A stretch of DNA of 52,544 nt, taken from NCBI RefSeq assembly GCF_020731285.1, contig NZ_JAJFOW010000045.1, positions 1-52,544 of the forward strand. Reading direction: 5' to 3'. The notes beneath the pieces are model-generated. The model did not search any database. It was given only the letters and a program-made list of their open reading frames with translations, and had not been told where the DNA came from. This stretch comes from Cohnella baijiui. Lineage in GTDB: Bacteria; Bacillota; Bacilli; Paenibacillales; Paenibacillaceae. A program made the position numbers and the translations under genes. Positions 51,002 to 52,544 of the stretch are shown here, in pieces; within the stretch, counting starts at the first letter, position 1, and each line of letters begins with the position of its first letter.

Positions 51002-52288
51002 TTGTCTACAGTAGTCGTTGTAGGAACGCAGTGGGGAGACGAGGGCAAAGGGAAGATCACCGACTACCTCGCGGAGAAAGCGGACGTCGTCGCCCGTTAC
51101 CAAGGGGGCAACAACGCCGGACATACGATCCTGATTCAGAACAAGAAGTATAAGCTGACGATGATTCCTTCGGGCATTTTCAATCAGAATAAGCTATGCG
51201 TTATCGGCAACGGCATGGTCATCAATCCGGCCGCGCTGGCAGAAGAGATTCAATATATTCAAGACAATGGCTTCAGCACCGAAAATCTGCGGATTAGCGA
51301 CCGCGCGCACGTGATCATGCCTTACCATCTCGTGCTCGACGGCCTCGAGGAAGACCGCAAGGCGGACAACAAGATCGGTACGACGCGCAAGGGCATCGGC
51401 CCGGCGTACATGGATAAGGCCGCGCGCAACGGTATCCGCATCGCGGACCTGATGGATCCGCAGGAGTTCGCGGACAAGGCGCGCCGCCTCGTCGCGGAGA
51501 AAAACCAGATCATCACCCAAATGTACGGCGGAGAGCCGCTGGAAGCCGAGCAGATCATCGAACAGTACCTGGCGCTGGCCGAGAAGCTGCGTCCGCTCGT
51601 CACCGATACGTCCGTCGTACTGAACGACGCGATCGACGACGGCAAGAAGGTGCTCTTCGAGGGCGCCCAGGGCGTCATGCTCGACATCGACCAAGGCACG
51701 TATCCGTTCGTGACGAGCTCGAATCCGTCCGCGGGCGGCGTCTGCATCGGCTCGGGCGTCGGCCCGTCCAAGATCCGTCAGGTCATTGGCGTCGCCAAAG
51801 CCTACACGACCCGCGTCGGCGACGGTCCGTTCCCGACCGAGCTGCACGACGAGCTGGGCCAGCTGATCCGCGACAAGGGTCACGAGTACGGCACCGTCAC
51901 GGGCCGCCCGCGCCGCGTCGGCTGGTTCGACACCGTCGTCGTCCGGCACGCGCGCCGCGTCAGCGGCATCACGGGCCTCTCGCTGAACTCGCTCGACGTG
52001 CTGAGCGGCCTCGAGACGGTCAAGATCTGCACGGCGTACCGCTACCGCGGCGAGCTGATCGAGCACTACCCGGCCAACCTCAAGACGCTCGCCGAGTGCG
52101 AAGCGGTATACGAGGAGCTGCCGGGCTGGAGCGAGGACATCTCGAACGCCAAGACGCTTGACGACCTGCCGGAGAACACGCGCAACTACGTGAACCGCGT
52201 CTCCGAGCTGACCGGCATCCCGATCGCCATCTTTTCCGTCGGCCGCAACCGCGAGCAGACGAACCAAGTAGCCGACATCTACGTATAA
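51002..52288 (+). CDS. purA: Adenylosuccinate synthetase
   Basis: A 428-residue enzyme making adenylosuccinate from IMP, aspartate and GTP, the first step from IMP to AMP. WGDEGKGKI (11-19) is the GTP-binding loop. NNAGHT, GTTRKGIGPAYMDKAAR, EGAQGVMLDIDQGTYPFVTSS and TVTGRPRRVGWFD follow, all intact, and the end is normal. TTG at 51002 is chosen over upstream starts: GGAGGG is 6 bases before it and the length then equals the family's. Controlled by PurR boxes. Confidence 0.98.
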   Translation: MSTVVVVGTQWGDEGKGKITDYLAEKADVVARYQGGNNAGHTILIQNKKYKLTMIPSGIFNQNKLCVIGNGMVINPAALAEEIQYIQDNGFSTENLRISDRAHVIMPYHLVLDGLEEDRKADNKIGTTRKGIGPAYMDKAARNGIRIADLMDPQEFADKARRLVAEKNQIITQMYGGEPLEAEQIIEQYLALAEKLRPLVTDTSVVLNDAIDDGKKVLFEGAQGVMLDIDQGTYPFVTSSNPSAGGVCIGSGVGPSKIRQVIGVAKAYTTRVGDGPFPTELHDELGQLIRDKGHEYGTVTGRPRRVGWFDTVVVRHARRVSGITGLSLNSLDVLSGLETVKICTAYRYRGELIEHYPANLKTLAECEAVYEELPGWSEDISNAKTLDDLPENTRNYVNRVSELTGIPIAIFSVGRNREQTNQVADIYV

Positions 52289-52365
52289 AAAGGCACAGCT
52301 GCCCGCTGATAAAAGCGCAGACTGCTGATAAAGGCGCTGCTGCCCGATGAGCGTGCAGCTTTGGC

Positions 52366-52395
52366 AAACCGCCCCCGGTCGGGGGCGGTTTTTTT
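52366..52395 (+). terminator. Intrinsic terminator of purA
   Basis: AAACCGCCCCC (52366-52376), loop GGTC, GGGGGCGGTTT (52381-52391), then more T residues. Confidence 0.9.
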
Positions 52396-52439
52396 GCGTT
52401 TGGGCTGGTGTGGGGCAGGTGTGTCGGTGTGCGGGGTAA

Positions 52440-52544
52440 TACGCACATCCGCCGCACGAGCGCACATCCCGCCAGTGTAGGTAGTTTATATACGCACATC
52501 CGCCGCATGAGCACACCAGCCCGCCAAAGTAGGTAGTCTACATA
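52440..52544. repeat. Tandem repeat, 51-bp period, running off the right edge
   Basis: TACGCACATCCGCCGCA occurs at 52440-52456 and 52491-52507; the units continue with GAGC, CCGCCA and GTAGGTAGT in the same order. Two units are visible and only a few positions differ. No gene was seen between purA and the edge. Confidence 0.8.

Noticed and set aside
52440..52544. CRISPR array at the right edge
   Set aside because: The units are contiguous similar 51-mers without unique spacers, and no cas gene is in the window.

Overview
The window is a high-GC Gram-positive, endospore-former-type chromosome segment around the replication origin. Gene order and protein families point to Paenibacillaceae, Cohnella/Paenibacillus-like. 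The main evidence is the block gyrA / gyrB-remB-recF-yaaA-dnaN-dnaA / oriC / rpmH-rnpA-yidC-jag-mnmE-mnmG-rsmG-noc-soj-spo0J, plus sporulation-associated YheC/D and YyaC proteins, and an rRNA leader right after the gyrA region as in Bacillus. No phage, insertion sequence or CRISPR array was found. Gene assignments rest on reading the translated proteins; no database search was possible.

Layout. 1-312: rRNA-operon promoter and leader pointing out of the left edge. 313-11429 (mostly minus strand): an HD-GYP protein, gyrA, a plus-strand ATP-grasp YheC/D gene, then the dnaA-dnaN-yaaA-recF-remB-gyrB cluster. The bipartite origin has one DnaA-box cluster upstream of dnaA (about 11500-11800) and one between dnaA and dnaN (9780-9930). 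The second carries a DnaA-trio-like unwinding element. 11905-21478 (plus): rpmH, rnpA, yidC, jag, the tRNA-modification genes mnmE/mnmG with rsmG, and the chromosome segregation set noc-soj-spo0J. Three 16-bp parS sites lie here, one inside spo0J. 21691-25733: a conserved accessory group (cysteine-desulfurase-like protein, DUF4446, YyaC, DUF3343, MscS, DUF951) ending in tRNA-Ser(CGA).

25992-32484: small membrane proteins, a YitT-type protein, a KhtTU-type K+/H+ antiporter whose regulatory subunit is frameshifted, a YjzC-like protein, the rpsF-ssb-rpsR operon and a metallophosphatase. 32498-37535: a three-gene binding-protein ABC importer and a divergent LysR regulator, with a perfect 12-bp inverted repeat between them. 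37756-39668: a chromosomal actin-like ParM homologue and a small ribbon-helix-helix-like partner. Their spacer is packed with palindromic repeats. 39769-41316: serS with a T-box leader. 41532-45317: LCP-family protein, CBS protein and a secreted amidohydrolase. 45529-50645: MazG-like, DUF2232, gdpP (c-di-AMP phosphodiesterase), rplI and the replicative helicase. 51002-52288: purA behind a pair of PurR boxes. The window ends in a 51-bp-period tandem repeat.

Two points deserve most attention. One is the ParM-like/RHH-like two-gene cassette on the chromosome near the ordinary Soj-Spo0J-parS system. The other is a dispersed palindromic element (four copies, two of them inside that cassette) with conserved ends around a TAAAAACG...CGTTTTTA core.
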